From NCBI RefSeq assembly GCF_029028005.1, contig NZ_JAOTPO010000004.1, positions 1 to 64,000 of the forward strand: DNA of 64,000 nucleotides. The letters are read 5' to 3'. Position numbers and translations under genes: made by a program. This DNA is from Alkalihalobacterium chitinilyticum (GTDB lineage: Bacteria > Bacillota > Bacilli > Bacillales > Bacillaceae_F). The notes beneath the pieces were generated by a model. That model did not search any database, was not told the DNA's origin, and saw only the letters and a list, made by a program, of their open reading frames with translations. Shown one piece after another: positions 25,329 through 35,047 of this stretch; position 1 is the first letter of the stretch; every line of letters begins with the position of its first letter.

Positions 25329-25748
25329 ATGAGTGAATTTAATCCCAAAAAGAAAGAAGATCAATCAGAACCAAATCATGAAACACATGATGAAAATGTA
25401 GATCTAAGTGGGATCCTTAATATTGCAACAAATTTATTAAAGAACACAAATGCAGATAGTCTAAATACCCTTTCAAAATTGGCGTCTAATCAATCCCTCA
25501 ACAGTTTAAATGGTCTGTTAGACGAATTAGCAACGGTTGAGCAATCAAATGAGAAATCCGATAATGTAAATAAGATTATAAGTAGTATAAGTACAATTAT
25601 AAATGAAACCAGTTTAATAGATAATCTTTCAACTGTGCAAAATCAGGAAAACAATGATTTGAAAAAATTGGAGTCTAAATTGGATCAAATACTTGAGGAG
25701 CTAGCAGATATAAAAGTACAATTGGATAAAGTTAAAAGTACGAACTAA
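25329..25748 (+). CDS. Hypothetical helical protein
   Basis: Encodes 139 residues from ATG 25329 with GGGAGGTGAGG upstream. An acidic, polar N-terminus is followed by a Leu/Asn/Ser-rich helical middle (SGILNIATNLLKN, LNTLSKLASNQSLNSLNG) and a C-terminal coiled coil (LKKLESKLDQILEELADIK). There is no signal peptide. The low-complexity Asn/Ser content and the very strong ribosome binding site recall spore-associated proteins, but this is a guess. No family is recognised. Confidence 0.65.
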   Translation: MSEFNPKKKEDQSEPNHETHDENVDLSGILNIATNLLKNTNADSLNTLSKLASNQSLNSLNGLLDELATVEQSNEKSDNVNKIISSISTIINETSLIDNLSTVQNQENNDLKKLESKLDQILEELADIKVQLDKVKSTN

Positions 25749-25782
25749 AAAAATTTAAAAGTAATTAGATAATGTAACAAAG

Positions 25783-25818
25783 GGACGGCTGTAACCATAA
25801 ATGGTCACAGTACCGTCC
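25783..25818 (+). terminator. Hairpin after the helical protein gene
   Basis: GGACGG(C)TGT(A)ACCAT / ATGGT(C)ACA...CCGTCC. Confidence 0.55.
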
Positions 25819-25882
25819 TATATCTGGTTAGGTTAAGTCGTTTATAGAGTATAATCTGTAACTATTTTTATGTGATCATATA

Positions 25883-25921
25883 AAAAGGCCATGATCCTTT
25901 AGCTGAATCATTGGCCTCTTC
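25883..25921. terminator. Bidirectional terminator candidate
   Basis: AAGGCCATGAT / ATCAT(T)GGCCT flanked by A-run and T-rich sequence, between convergent genes. Confidence 0.65.
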
Positions 25922-25973
25922 TTTTCATCTTGCAATTATGAATACGTTCATACGCAAAACCTATCTATTTATT

Positions 25974-26207
25974 TCAATCCATAATTTGTATTTCATCAGT
26001 TTCATCCATTTTACATTTGAAATACGTTAATTTCCCATTCGTTTTTTCAACAATCGGAAGTCCACCGTTATCGTAACAAGTATTTGCTGCTGCCTGAATT
26101 TCTTTTGAATTAAAATATAAATTGGTGATCATTAAAATACCAACGATTACTATTGCAACTGACGCCACAACGGCTACGGCTGAGCCTTTGTTCATATGTG
26201 AATTCAT
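25974..26207 (-). CDS. Hypothetical membrane-anchored protein
   Basis: Encodes 77 residues from the ATG at 26207, which has AGGGAGGG upstream; the 98-residue frame is not needed. One membrane helix (about 9-30, SAVAVVASVAIVIVGILMIT) precedes a short outside domain with two cysteines (NTCYDNGGLPIVE and YFKCKMDE) that may form a disulfide. The function is unknown. It lies 75 bases from the next gene on the same strand. Confidence 0.6.
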   Translation of the reverse strand: MNSHMNKGSAVAVVASVAIVIVGILMITNLYFNSKEIQAAANTCYDNGGLPIVEKTNGKLTYFKCKMDETDEIQIMD

Positions 26208-26282
26208 AGTACCCTCCCTAACTCTTACAACCAAAATATGTATAAAATTGATGATAACATAATAGATCACAAAACCCTACTT

Positions 26283-26618
26283 CTACTTCTCTATTTCTTT
26301 TAAAAATAAATACCACTTGGGTACAAATGAGCTAATTATGGGGTAGAAAGGGATAAAAAGTTTAGCACCTTTTACGGGAGAGCCGCAAATAAGCTGAATT
26401 TCTTCCCCAGGCTCTATGTCTAGTTCAAGCTTCTTGCTTTTCACCCAATCGATCTTAATATATAATTCATGATGCCCAGGCTCCATCGGTATCACCACTT
26501 CTTCCCCGTCTTTAATGTCCTGTACATGAACATCATCTATATACACTTGAAATCGTCTGACTAGATTGATATATTGTGATGTTCTTTTGAGCCGGATTGT
26601 AGATTCGGTAGCATTCAA
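26283..26618 (-). CDS. Hypothetical soluble protein
   Basis: Encodes 111 residues. The first 75 look like a single beta sandwich of PEGA type: VYIDDVHVQDIKDGEEVVIPM, then GHHELYIKIDW and LELDIEPGEEIQL (each a strand pair). The last part is hydrophobic (LFIPFYPIISSFVPKWYLFL) and may touch the membrane. GGGAGGGTGG precedes the start. The function is unknown. Confidence 0.6.
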   Translation of the reverse strand: MNATESTIRLKRTSQYINLVRRFQVYIDDVHVQDIKDGEEVVIPMEPGHHELYIKIDWVKSKKLELDIEPGEEIQLICGSPVKGAKLFIPFYPIISSFVPKWYLFLKEIEK

Positions 26619-26755
26619 TTTCCACCCTCCCCTATGAATTCTTTTGTTTACATACTTTAATTATAACAGATCTATTGGTAAAATTTGTTGGAATTTTGTC
26701 TTTATAATACACGGTATTTAAAACTTTTTACGTTTCAGCTTTTATAATTCCTACC

Positions 26756-26792
26756 ATAAAAAACAGACTAAACCTGTTCAATTTAGTCTGTG
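26756..26792 (-). terminator. Terminator of the chemoreceptor gene
   Basis: ACAGACTAAA - 9 nt - TTTAGTCTGT with a T-run on the minus strand. Confidence 0.8.
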
Positions 26793-26836
26793 GAAGATAT
26801 ATTTTGTTTTTTTACACTACTTTGGAACGACACCCA

Positions 26837-28381
26837 TTAATCTCGGCTTTCCATATCCTTTTGAATTTGTTCAATTTGTGAAGACAATGAATCACTTAAT
26901 TTTTGAATATCGTTCGTTATCGTATTGAATTCCTCGAAGGTTGCAAGCTGTTGTTGGGATGTTGCTGAAATACTTTCGGTAGCCATTTGGTTTTCCGTTG
27001 CTACAGCCATCATTTCTTGAATCGCTGCTTGTACATCGCCCATTTTTTTGCCGACCGTTTCTGATAATTCATTTGATGTTTTTATTTCTGAGGCTACACG
27101 ATCAATTTCTTCAACAATCCGACTAAAAATTTCACCTGTATAATTTACTTGAGTTATCCCAGCAGCGGTTTGTCTTTTTCCATGTTCCATCACTTCAGCC
27201 ATGGCGCTTGTATCGTGAACCAAATCATTCAAGACGAGGTTAATTCGGTTCGCATAGTTTCTCGACTGGTCCGCGAGCTTCCTTACCTCATCTGCTACAA
27301 CGGCAAACCCTTTACCATTCTCACCTGCCCGTGCGGCTTCGATTGCAGCATTTAAAGCCAATAAATTCGTCTGTTCCGCAATGTCGGTAATGAGCGATAG
27401 TGTGTGTTGAATATCTTTTGAACGTTCATTTAGACGCACTACAACTTCGTCCATTCTTTCCACAGCTGAAGCCACTTCTTGTATCGTTTGCTCCGTTTGT
27501 CGCATACTTTCCTTTCCGTCTTTTGCTTCTTCAGCTGTTCGTTCGGAGGACTGAACCGAATGCTTCGCCTGTGTGATGATTTTCTTTACATCACCTGTCA
27601 TTTCTTCTAGTGCGATGTTACTTCGCTTTGCCTCGGTTAGCTGCCGTTCCGCACCAGCGACCATTTGGATCATCGAATCGCTAATGGCTGTTGATGCTTC
27701 TGTCGAAGTTACCGCTCCTTCTTTTAACGTTTCAACGTTTTTAAGCACTTTATTAGAAGTAGTCGCAATATGCTGGACAAGACCTTCAATGATACTCTGT
27801 TGCTCTTCCTCATTTTTTGCTACCACACGATCATACTGTTGTCTTGCGATAATTTGAATGATAATGACGGCACTCGTAAAAATAAGAAATACAGCATGGA
27901 TTAGTAGTAATGAAAAAGGATAATTATCACTACCGCAGATTAGCTCTGGCACAGTAAAATAACCGAGTAAATGCTGCACTGCAAAAATCACGGTACTCAC
28001 AATAACAAGGCGAATATTTTCATAATAGGCAAGACTCGCTAAAACCATAAAAATCGAAAAATGGTATTCAATTAAACCATCGCCACCAGCGATAATTGAA
28101 ATACTACCAAACGTAAGTGTAAGCGTTACAAAGAGTGGTATCGACGTATGTATGCGGTTTTTCCAGAAAAGAAAAACAGAAACTCCTAAAAATAGAAACG
28201 GCAAAAAGAATAAACTATTTAATAAAAAGTGCAACTCCGTCGGTGTACCTGAATGAACTTGTGATAAAAGCAGATAGGTATCCAACCAGCCAATCGAACG
28301 GTGTAAAAAGTGAACCAAAATCGAAATCACAACTACAAATACACTAAATAAAATCATGATTAAATTCTTTCTCGCTTGCAA
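26837..28381 (-). CDS. Methyl-accepting chemotaxis protein with six-TM input domain
   Basis: Encodes 514 residues from the TTG at 28381, chosen because GGGGGAG lies 6 nt before it; the longer frame to 28591 has no such site. Six hydrophobic helices fill residues 5-185, with a conserved-looking [13 protein letters not shown] and AVQHLLGY histidine-bearing segment, so the input may be a membrane-embedded ligand or metal sensor, not a periplasmic Cache domain. There is no obvious HAMP domain. The signalling domain (about 220-510) is canonical, with the hairpin tip [19 protein letters not shown]. It should couple to CheW/CheA. It stands alone. Confidence 0.88.
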   Translation of the reverse strand: MQARKNLIMILFSVFVVVISILVHFLHRSIGWLDTYLLLSQVHSGTPTELHFLLNSLFFLPFLFLGVSVFLFWKNRIHTSIPLFVTLTLTFGSISIIAGGDGLIEYHFSIFMVLASLAYYENIRLVIVSTVIFAVQHLLGYFTVPELICGSDNYPFSLLLIHAVFLIFTSAVIIIQIIARQQYDRVVAKNEEEQQSIIEGLVQHIATTSNKVLKNVETLKEGAVTSTEASTAISDSMIQMVAGAERQLTEAKRSNIALEEMTGDVKKIITQAKHSVQSSERTAEEAKDGKESMRQTEQTIQEVASAVERMDEVVVRLNERSKDIQHTLSLITDIAEQTNLLALNAAIEAARAGENGKGFAVVADEVRKLADQSRNYANRINLVLNDLVHDTSAMAEVMEHGKRQTAAGITQVNYTGEIFSRIVEEIDRVASEIKTSNELSETVGKKMGDVQAAIQEMMAVATENQMATESISATSQQQLATFEEFNTITNDIQKLSDSLSSQIEQIQKDMESRD

Positions 28382-28650
28382 CGTAATCTCCCCCAAAACT
28401 AGTAATATGTAACTATAAAATTCCAAATAACAATGATATATACCCATCCCCAAAAAAGTTAAACCTACTTTTATAAAAAATTTTAATGTTTTTGAGAAGA
28501 AAAGACTATGACGGATATCACACATTAAAGAATTTAGTAAGTGGACACTTGCCTGGCTAAAAGGAAAAACTACCAAAAGCATGCCCTCCATCGAAGATTA
28601 CGAAGATTAGAAGCATCATACATTAAAAGTTAGTGTGTGAGCTCTTTAAA

Positions 28651-28827
28651 GGACTCAGAGGCTCTTATTTCTCTAAAATCACCAAGTTTTCCAATGCTCA
28701 CGGACTGAGAGGCCCTTATTTGCAAGATTTCATGTGTTACTGTCTCTTTTTTTATGGAATAAGAGCTTCTGAGTCCGCTAATTTAGTAAAAATCGTGTTT
28801 TCGACACACATAAGGGCTTTGGAGTCC
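28651..28827. repeat. Four-arm palindromic element, copy 1 (family D)
   Basis: Two direct copies of GGACTCAGAGGCTCTTATTT (starts 28651 and 28702) are followed by two inverted copies (AATAAGAGCTTCTGAGTCC ending 28776; the last ending 28827). Spacing is exactly 51 bases on both sides. Arms one and four, and two and three, can pair. It fills the space between the chemoreceptor and azoreductase genes, where the remaining 400 bases show no gene. Confidence 0.85.
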
Positions 28828-29062
28828 TCTTACGTTTCGTTGTATATGACAACAACATAAAACTAGAATTTGGATCTAATCATAAACCATAGCACCTGTA
28901 AGTTTGTTAAAATGCGCGGCTAATTGCATATTCTATTAGAATTAATACCGCAATATCAATACACAAAAAGAAGTGAAGATCCTAAGTTTCTCCACCCCTG
29001 CTTCAGCTGTAATTTATCATCGTTATGTGGAACTTGTAACACAATTATTAACTCTTCTCGTA

Positions 29063-29698
29063 TTAAAACGTTTGGGCAAAGTCCTTTGCTCTTGCAATCG
29101 CATTTTCTTTAATTTCTTCTGCTTTATCCGGCATCGCATTATGCCCTTCGACGAATAATCCTTCAAATGAAGGCACTCCAAAGAATTGCATCATAATGTC
29201 TAAGTAGCGGTGACCCATTTCCATCGCAGCTGCTGGACCTTCAGAGTAGACGCCCCCGCGCGCTTGAATATGCAACGCCTTTTTATCCGTTAACAGACCG
29301 ATTGGACCCTGTTCCGTATATTTAAAAGTTTTACCTGCAACAGCTACTGAATCCATATAGGCTTTCATAACTGGTGGAAACGAGAAGTTCCACAACGGTG
29401 TAACGAAGATATATTTATCCGCTGATATGAACTGTTCACATAACTCTGATAGTCTTCCTACTTTTGCTTTTTCTTCGGCTGACAGTTCTTCAAACCCTTG
29501 ACCTGAACGAAGTTTCCCCCAGCCGCTGAAAACATCAACATCAATGTGAGGAATATCCTCATTGTAAAGGTCAACATGAACAATTTCATGATCTGAATTC
29601 ACATCTTTGTATGTATCGATAAAAGCCTTCCCAACTGCCATACTATAAGATTGTGTATCATCATGAGGGTGCGCTGTGATGTACAATACTTTTGTCAT
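29063..29698 (-). CDS. azoR: FMN-dependent NADH-azoreductase
   Basis: Encodes 211 residues from ATG 29698. The flavodoxin-like fold begins [17 protein letters not shown] (phosphate loop), continues with [19 protein letters not shown] and [12 protein letters not shown], both FMN-binding loops of the AzoR/AcpD family. It transfers electrons from NADH through FMN to quinones and azo compounds and is usually a thiol/quinone stress enzyme. AAAGGA lies 9 nt before the ATG. Transcribed singly. Confidence 0.92.
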   Translation of the reverse strand: MTKVLYITAHPHDDTQSYSMAVGKAFIDTYKDVNSDHEIVHVDLYNEDIPHIDVDVFSGWGKLRSGQGFEELSAEEKAKVGRLSELCEQFISADKYIFVTPLWNFSFPPVMKAYMDSVAVAGKTFKYTEQGPIGLLTDKKALHIQARGGVYSEGPAAAMEMGHRYLDIMMQFFGVPSFEGLFVEGHNAMPDKAEEIKENAIARAKDFAQTF

Positions 29699-29867
29699 AT
29701 ACATTGATCCTTTCTTTTCCTATAGTCCTTGCAGTTTAGGTTTTGCAAAAAGAGGACATTTATGTGATTAATAATAAAAATGCACCGAACTTCGTTGCCG
29801 ACGAATACTGACTTTTTGCCCAAATAAAAAAGTCGCCTTTTTATGAAAGACAACCTTTCTGGCAAAA

Positions 29868-30014
29868 CTATTCCTGATTACCGCTTAAGTAGGGATTCCC
29901 ACTAATACTCCCTCTCATTTCATCCGTTACCTTAAATGGCTCAATTCCCGCTTCTCCAGCAGAGTTTTCACTATTATGAAAACTTCCGTCATAATGAATC
30001 GGCTTCCCTTCCAT
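29868..30014 (-). CDS. Small hydrophilic protein, 48 aa
   Basis: The ATG at 30014 follows GGAGGTGAG at a good distance. The product is polar and glycine/serine/asparagine-rich (YDGSFHNSENSAGEAG, EMRGSISGNPYLSGN) with no membrane segment. Such small proteins in Bacillus are often sporulation-associated, but I recognise no family. Confidence 0.6.
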   Translation of the reverse strand: MEGKPIHYDGSFHNSENSAGEAGIEPFKVTDEMRGSISGNPYLSGNQE

Positions 30015-30064
30015 ATGTACCTCACCTCCGTACGAATAGTTTGTGCAACTATTTTACTAATTAT

Positions 30065-30652
30065 CTATATCTCACGTTTCAAATGTTTTGTGCAGTTATA
30101 AAGCTCACAATCCCATGTGTTATTCGTGTTTTTTATTATAGTAAGAGAAGTATTATCAATCATCGTCTTTTGAAACTTTTCGGGAAGCAGCTGTTTTAAT
30201 GTTATACCTATGAAAGTCCCGTGACTGACTACCAATATCCGTTTTCCACTATAGGTTTTGACTACATGTTCCATGAAAGAAACTCCACGTTTTCCTACCA
30301 CTGCAAACTTTTCAATTCCAAGATCAAGATCGCGCCACTTTTCCCCCCACTTCGCAACACGTATTTCTTCGTTCGTTCCTTCGATTTGCCCGCAATTAAT
30401 TTCTCGAATTTGTGGATCCGTAAAGCTTGTTGGTATGTTGAGTTGCGATTGAATGATTTCCCCTGTTTCAACCGCCCTGGATAGATCACTTGTAATGAGG
30501 ATATCCCACGGTTCTTCTTGAGCGAGTCGATTGGCAACATCTAAAGCTTGTTTCCTGCCGATATCATGTAAAGGAATATCAGATACTCCTTGTACGAGCC
30601 CGCGTACATTCCATTCCGTAATCCCGTGCCTAATCAGACCTATCGTTGTCAT
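30065..30652 (-). CDS. Histidine phosphatase superfamily protein
   Basis: Encodes 195 residues with the phosphoglycerate-mutase-like motif LIRHGITEWN at the N-terminus (catalytic His), SDLSRAVETGEII with the second phosphate-binding Arg, INCGQIEGT and VVSHGTFIGI with the second catalytic His. The length fits broad-specificity or alpha-ribazole-type phosphatases. Substrate unknown. GGAGGGTGAG lies before the ATG. Confidence 0.88.
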   Translation of the reverse strand: MTTIGLIRHGITEWNVRGLVQGVSDIPLHDIGRKQALDVANRLAQEEPWDILITSDLSRAVETGEIIQSQLNIPTSFTDPQIREINCGQIEGTNEEIRVAKWGEKWRDLDLGIEKFAVVGKRGVSFMEHVVKTYSGKRILVVSHGTFIGITLKQLLPEKFQKTMIDNTSLTIIKNTNNTWDCELYNCTKHLKREI

Positions 30653-30928
30653 ATCTCACCCTCCTTTTATTTACAGATTACTGCATCTTCTTTGTTTTCG
30701 AGAATTTCTGTTTTAAGTATATGTCTGAATTTTTCTGGATTGAACCTTGCTTATCATCTTCCATAACTTGTTTACCTATCAATATAATACACTGTATAGC
30801 GGATACTTAGAGTTGTTTTCTAATAAAAATTGCTGGTCTCGACAATGAAGAATTTCATAAATCGGTCTAAACCCATAGAAAAATCATACATATAGATCGG
30901 TTAATAAATTTGCGGGGCAGGTGAATTC

Positions 30929-32986
30929 ATGGATCAGTCATCAAGAGACAACAAGAAAGTGGATGAAAACAGCAAGCAAGAACAGTTAGAAGCACACCGT
31001 ATCCAAAACACGGGGAATCGAATGACGACAAATGAAGGACTGAAGGTCGCAAATAACGAGTCGACCTTGAAAGCCGGAGATCGCGGTCCTGTACTTATGC
31101 AAGACTTTCACTTTTTTCAAAAGCAGATGCATTTTGACACTGAGCGAATACCGGAAAGGGTCGTTCATGCAAGAGGCTACGGGGCACATGGGGAATTTCA
31201 GTTATATAAATCGATGAAAAAGTATACGATTGCGGGCTTTCTCCAAGAACCAGGAACAACGACGCCTGTTTTCGCTCGCTTTTCAACCGTTCAAGGCGGA
31301 AAAGGTTCGATGGATACAGCCCGAGATGTGCGTGGGTTTGCCGTGAAATTTTATACAGAAGAAGGAAATTATGATATATTAGGGCTCCAATTTCCTATAT
31401 TTGTACTTTTCGATGCCTTTAAGTTCGTCGATTCACAACACGCGTTGAAACCTCAACCGCACAATGATATGCCGACAGCCTCTGCTGCTCATGATAACTT
31501 TTGGGATTTTGTCGCCAATAATCCAGAATCCGCGCATTTTATCATGTGGGCCATGTCAGATCGAGCCGTTCCAAGAAGTTACCGAATGATGGAAGGGTTC
31601 GCTATTAATACCTTCCGATTTGTCAATGAACACGGGAAAGCAACCTTTGTAAGATTTCATTGGAAGCCTATACTTGGAGTTCATTCTTTCCTAAATGAAG
31701 AGTCACTAATGATTGGCGGGTTAGATCCAGATTACCATAGACGAGATTTGTGGGATGCGATTGAAAAAGGGGCTTTTCCTGAATATGAGCTAGGTGTGCA
31801 GCTGATTGATGAAGAGGATGAGTTTCAGTTTGACTTTGACGTGTTAGATCCTACGAAGATATGGCCAGAAGAATTAATACCTGTAGAAATCGTTGGGAAA
31901 ATGACATTGAATAAAAATGTCGATAATTTCTTTGCGGAAACGGAACAAGTAGCCTTTGATGTAACGAATCTTCTTCCAGGAATCACCTTTACGGATGATC
32001 CAATTTTACAAGGAAGAACGTTCACCTATAAAATTACGCAACAACACCGACTAGGAGGGTCCAATTACCCAGACTTACCGATTAATCGATCGATTTGTCC
32101 ATTCCATAATAACCAGCGCGATAGCTTTAGTAGGCATCGAATTGATGTCGATCAAGTGAACTATATTCGCAATTCATTGGCCGGTAATACGCCAGGCCCT
32201 ACACCGCCAGAAGAAGGTGGATATTTTGACTATCCGGACAGAGTGGAAGGTTATAAAGTGAAAGCCAGCAGTGAGTCATTCAAAGATTTCTACACTCATG
32301 CCAGGTTGTTTTGGAACAGTATGTCGACTGTCGAGAAACAACACATTATTGAAGCATTTAGCTTTGAACTCGCGAACGTAAAAAACGAGTCTGTTCGCCA
32401 GCAAGTAGTTGATATGTTCGTCAATGTAGATAAAGACATGGCAACAACCATTGCTGACAATGTGGGAGCAAACCCTCCAGTTGGGGAGCATGTATCAGTC
32501 ACAGCTTCCTCACCAGCTGTTAGTCAAGCAAATACACCACATTACCCAAACACCTTAAAAGTAGGTGTTCTAATAGGAAACGGATTTGATGGACCTGAAG
32601 TACGGAGTGCTATTGAGACACTACAGCAACATGGGGTATTTACTGAATTTATTAGTGAAAAACTCGGCTATGTCACAGGGACAGACGGCACTAAAATAAA
32701 AATCGACGAAATCTTTGTCAGCACTCATAATGTTTTATATGATTCTCTATATGTTGTTGGCGGGCGTACGGATAATCAAGCCATATTCGATCGTAATGTC
32801 AGCGAGTTTATTGATGGCGCATATAGTCGCTATAAGCCTATTGGTGTAGCAACGACAGGCCAATCCTATATCCATCCCTCAGAAGATAATCATTTGGCTG
32901 GAGTCGTATTTGCTGCGAACAACCCTGATTTCGGTACAGATTTTGTTACTGCCATCGCTACACGCCGGTTCTGGGATCGGCGTTAG
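30929..32986 (+). CDS. katE: Large-subunit catalase (HPII type)
   Basis: Encodes 685 residues, the size of the large-subunit clade. A polar N-terminal extension (1-50) precedes the catalase core: GPVLMQDFHFFQKQMHFD, RVVHARGYGAHGEFQ with the essential His, FSTVQGGKGSMDTARDVRG, the distal Asn in FDAFKFVD region, and RTFTYKITQQHRLG with the haem-ligand Tyr (Y367). The C-terminal 150 residues form the flavodoxin-like domain (LKVGVLIGNGFDGPE, YVVGGRTDN). It decomposes hydrogen peroxide; in Bacillus such enzymes are often general-stress or spore proteins. No clear SigB promoter is visible. Confidence 0.94.
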   Translation: MDQSSRDNKKVDENSKQEQLEAHRIQNTGNRMTTNEGLKVANNESTLKAGDRGPVLMQDFHFFQKQMHFDTERIPERVVHARGYGAHGEFQLYKSMKKYTIAGFLQEPGTTTPVFARFSTVQGGKGSMDTARDVRGFAVKFYTEEGNYDILGLQFPIFVLFDAFKFVDSQHALKPQPHNDMPTASAAHDNFWDFVANNPESAHFIMWAMSDRAVPRSYRMMEGFAINTFRFVNEHGKATFVRFHWKPILGVHSFLNEESLMIGGLDPDYHRRDLWDAIEKGAFPEYELGVQLIDEEDEFQFDFDVLDPTKIWPEELIPVEIVGKMTLNKNVDNFFAETEQVAFDVTNLLPGITFTDDPILQGRTFTYKITQQHRLGGSNYPDLPINRSICPFHNNQRDSFSRHRIDVDQVNYIRNSLAGNTPGPTPPEEGGYFDYPDRVEGYKVKASSESFKDFYTHARLFWNSMSTVEKQHIIEAFSFELANVKNESVRQQVVDMFVNVDKDMATTIADNVGANPPVGEHVSVTASSPAVSQANTPHYPNTLKVGVLIGNGFDGPEVRSAIETLQQHGVFTEFISEKLGYVTGTDGTKIKIDEIFVSTHNVLYDSLYVVGGRTDNQAIFDRNVSEFIDGAYSRYKPIGVATTGQSYIHPSEDNHLAGVVFAANNPDFGTDFVTAIATRRFWDRR

Positions 32987-32997
32987 ATACTTTTATT

Positions 32998-33045
32998 AGA
33001 GGCTTTCTCTATTGGTAAAGCTCTTTTTGTTAGAGAATAGCCTCT
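32998..33045. terminator. Terminator between convergent genes
   Basis: AGAGGCT...CTCT and AGAG...AGCCTCT stems; T-rich on both sides. It touches the stop of the gene at 33045. Confidence 0.7.
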
Positions 33046-33413
33046 TAAATTTCGTTTGGTACTGACCAGATGAAATAATGTCTCGTATACATCCTCGTGG
33101 TTACAACACTCACCATTCCATCTTTTTCAAAAATAAAACCAGAACCCATTTGTTCTTTAAAATTCCAGCCTCGGTCTCTCATAAAGTCGTGAAAGATCTC
33201 TTCTGATGAAGAACCTGTCTTGGATAAATACCTTTTTGATGTGCTAGTATCACTGATTAGTTCAAAATCATGATCCGAGAATTCTAGTTTCATCACAGTA
33301 TACAGTATGAGTATCGGACGTTCTTCTTGGAATAACGCACTTCCAAATCTTAATCCGATAAAGCTAATTAGAAGTACGAGTAGGGTGATAATAACTATTA
33401 AAATTCGCTTCAC
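33045..33413 (-). CDS. Hypothetical membrane-anchored protein
   Basis: Encodes 122 residues from a GTG behind CAGGAGG. One N-terminal membrane helix (about 3-22) and an outside domain with mixed strands (ILYTVMKLEFSDHDFELISD, GSGFIFEKDGMVSVVTTRMY). No family is recognised. A degenerate 51-bp repeat lies just upstream. Confidence 0.6.
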   Translation of the reverse strand: MKRILIVIITLLVLLISFIGLRFGSALFQEERPILILYTVMKLEFSDHDFELISDTSTSKRYLSKTGSSSEEIFHDFMRDRGWNFKEQMGSGFIFEKDGMVSVVTTRMYTRHYFIWSVPNEI

Positions 33414-33508
33414 ATCGGGGCCTCCTGAGATTATTCGAACGATAGTTGTAATTGCTGCCGGCTGCCGAGTTTAGTTTACGCTTAACCGGCGAATTCACGT
33501 TACTTGTC

Positions 33509-33670
33509 GACCGTTTTTCCTGTCCGCCTTTACATTCGGGGATCGGTAGTCTTTTTGATGTCCGCTTTTCCCGACCCTCTTTCTTTTCGTGCTTCAACCG
33601 CCTGTTTGTTGACCGTTTTTCCTGATCCTCTTTTATTTTCGGGCTTCAACCTAAAAGATGCTCACTTTTC
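33509..33670. repeat. Degenerate 51-bp repeat, three to four copies (family C)
   Basis: GACCGTTTTTCC or a variant begins at 33509, 33560 and 33611 (51-base steps) and a partial copy at about 33660. Units are well diverged. The layout recalls family A (C-G-TTTTTCCTGT against GGCCCG-TTTCTTCCTGT), so it may be an older member. Confidence 0.7.
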
Positions 33671-33679
33671 AAATATATT

Positions 33680-33856
33680 CTACTTTTCCTCAGATGTTTG
33701 GGTTGTAAGACTCTTATGTATTTTCTTAAGTGTTAAATGAATATTGTTTAAACTTAATAAAATAAAACCCAACATAAGAAACGTAATGATTTCTCCAGTG
33801 AAAAAAGCGATGATACCTAAAATCAAAAAATAAAGTGTATACCACCAATTAGTCAT
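33680..33856 (-). CDS. Small membrane protein, 58 aa
   Basis: The ATG at 33856 is preceded by AAAGGA and GGGG. The product has two membrane helices (WWYTLYFLILGIIAFF and ITFLMLGFILLSL) and a basic C-terminal tail. Unrecognised, but the clean start and the codon use support it. Confidence 0.55.
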   Translation of the reverse strand: MTNWWYTLYFLILGIIAFFTGEIITFLMLGFILLSLNNIHLTLKKIHKSLTTQTSEEK

Positions 33857-33894
33857 GCTGCTTCCCCATTTCCTTTTACATTAATTAAATACTC

Positions 33895-34146
33895 TTACTC
33901 AAAACGCTGATGGATGACTTCCTGTGCTTTATGTTTATCTTCTTCTTTCACATAAATATCGTAGTAAGCCTTGTCATTGTGAACAATCGCTTGATACGTA
34001 TTAGAGTTTCTTATAATTTCCGTTTGAAACGGAATTCCAGCTGTTTTTAAACGACTAGCTACCTTCATATAACTTTTATTACCAAATGCCGTGTAAACCA
34101 AATACTTATATTTTGAAAATAGTAATCTAATAAACCGCAACTCCAA
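33895..34146 (-). CDS. Hypothetical protein, 83 aa
   Basis: Starts at a TTG behind GAGAGGGAG. The N-terminus is hydrophobic and basic (RFIRLLFSKYKYLVYTAFG), followed by a small alpha/beta domain (YMKVASRLKTAGIPFQTEII, YYDIYVKEEDKHKAQEVI) whose pattern resembles the DUF2007-type signal-transducing or ferredoxin-like small domains. The assignment is weak. Confidence 0.55.
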   Translation of the reverse strand: MELRFIRLLFSKYKYLVYTAFGNKSYMKVASRLKTAGIPFQTEIIRNSNTYQAIVHNDKAYYDIYVKEEDKHKAQEVIHQRFE

Positions 34147-34225
34147 CCACTCCCTCTCAACTAATCATACGAATAACAAAGTTGGTGGTTTCATCTTTAT
34201 CTCAATAACAATAATCCTAATTCAT

Positions 34226-34885
34226 CTACCGAATTTCTTCTCTATACATTCCATCTAATTTCCATCCCTCATTGAAACGAACGTAAGTAAATGTTCTTAC
34301 TCCCGCCTCAGTATCGTTTTCATAACTAACTCGAACTGTGCTCTTCCAAGGCAAAGAGGTAACAGTCACTTCACCATCGTTCATGTCTTCAAGGGAGGGT
34401 AAAATTCCGATTAATGTTTCAGGAGAAATGGAGTGGTAAATGAGATAGCTCAGGGGGTCTTCACTCTCAACAATCTCATTCATAGCTTGGTGATGCAGTT
34501 GAGCGACTTTTTGATTGCTATCACTGACGCCCCACCCAATTCCAATTACACTCAATAAAGAAACGACTGAAACCACAATAATTTGTTTTCTTTTTAAACC
34601 TTTAATTAAAGTATTAATAGCGGTTTCGTCTTGATTAAGTCGTGAAATATAGAGGAATACAGCTATGCTAATTGGATAAAGGAAAATCAATTGAAACAAC
34701 AGAACAACCCAAAACAAATCACCATAATTAAGCAAGTGCTGGAGCAGCAAAAAATTAGTGAACCATAGTGGAAACGCTAGGCTCGACCTTTTGTGTTCTT
34801 CTGCTAAATTGCTAAACTTAAAATAGATTACTAGTAACGGTAAAGATAATAGCCACGCGACCGAAATATCACTATAAATAATCAA
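34226..34885 (-). CDS. Hypothetical membrane protein
   Basis: Encodes 219 residues from a TTG with GGTG upstream. Four membrane helices in the first 130 residues (including FWVVLLFQLIFLYPISIAVF and QIIVVSVVSLLSVIGIGWGV) are followed by an outside domain of strands that ends FTYVRFNEGWKLDGMYREE. This C-terminal pattern resembles the NTF2-like or DUF4829-like small domains. Function unknown. Confidence 0.6.
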   Translation of the reverse strand: MIIYSDISVAWLLSLPLLVIYFKFSNLAEEHKRSSLAFPLWFTNFLLLQHLLNYGDLFWVVLLFQLIFLYPISIAVFLYISRLNQDETAINTLIKGLKRKQIIVVSVVSLLSVIGIGWGVSDSNQKVAQLHHQAMNEIVESEDPLSYLIYHSISPETLIGILPSLEDMNDGEVTVTSLPWKSTVRVSYENDTEAGVRTFTYVRFNEGWKLDGMYREEIR

Positions 34886-35006
34886 TCGTTACACCTTCTC
34901 TAGAGGATTTTTGAAAAATTTTAATTTAAGCTTTATTTTATTTAACATTCAACCTTCAAAATCCTTCTACGATCGACAATCTTTACTTCTATTTAACATT
35001 TAACTT

Positions 35007-35038
35007 AAAAATGGATAACCCGTCTTAAGGTTATCCAT
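35007..35038 (-). terminator. Terminator of the small spore-type gene
   Basis: ATGGATAACC - 8 nt - GGTTATCCAT, then TTTTTAAG on the minus strand; starts 10 bases after the stop. Confidence 0.8.
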
Positions 35039-35047
35039 CCACTATGG

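Noticed and set aside
28651-28827. CRISPR-like alternation of repeats and spacers
   Set aside because: Only four arms, two of them inverted, and 51-bp repeat arrays elsewhere have no unique spacers; no cas genes are present.
30700-30928. SigB or PerR site before the catalase gene
   Set aside because: No GTTT-N13-GGGTA and no TTATAATNATTATAA match of useful quality.
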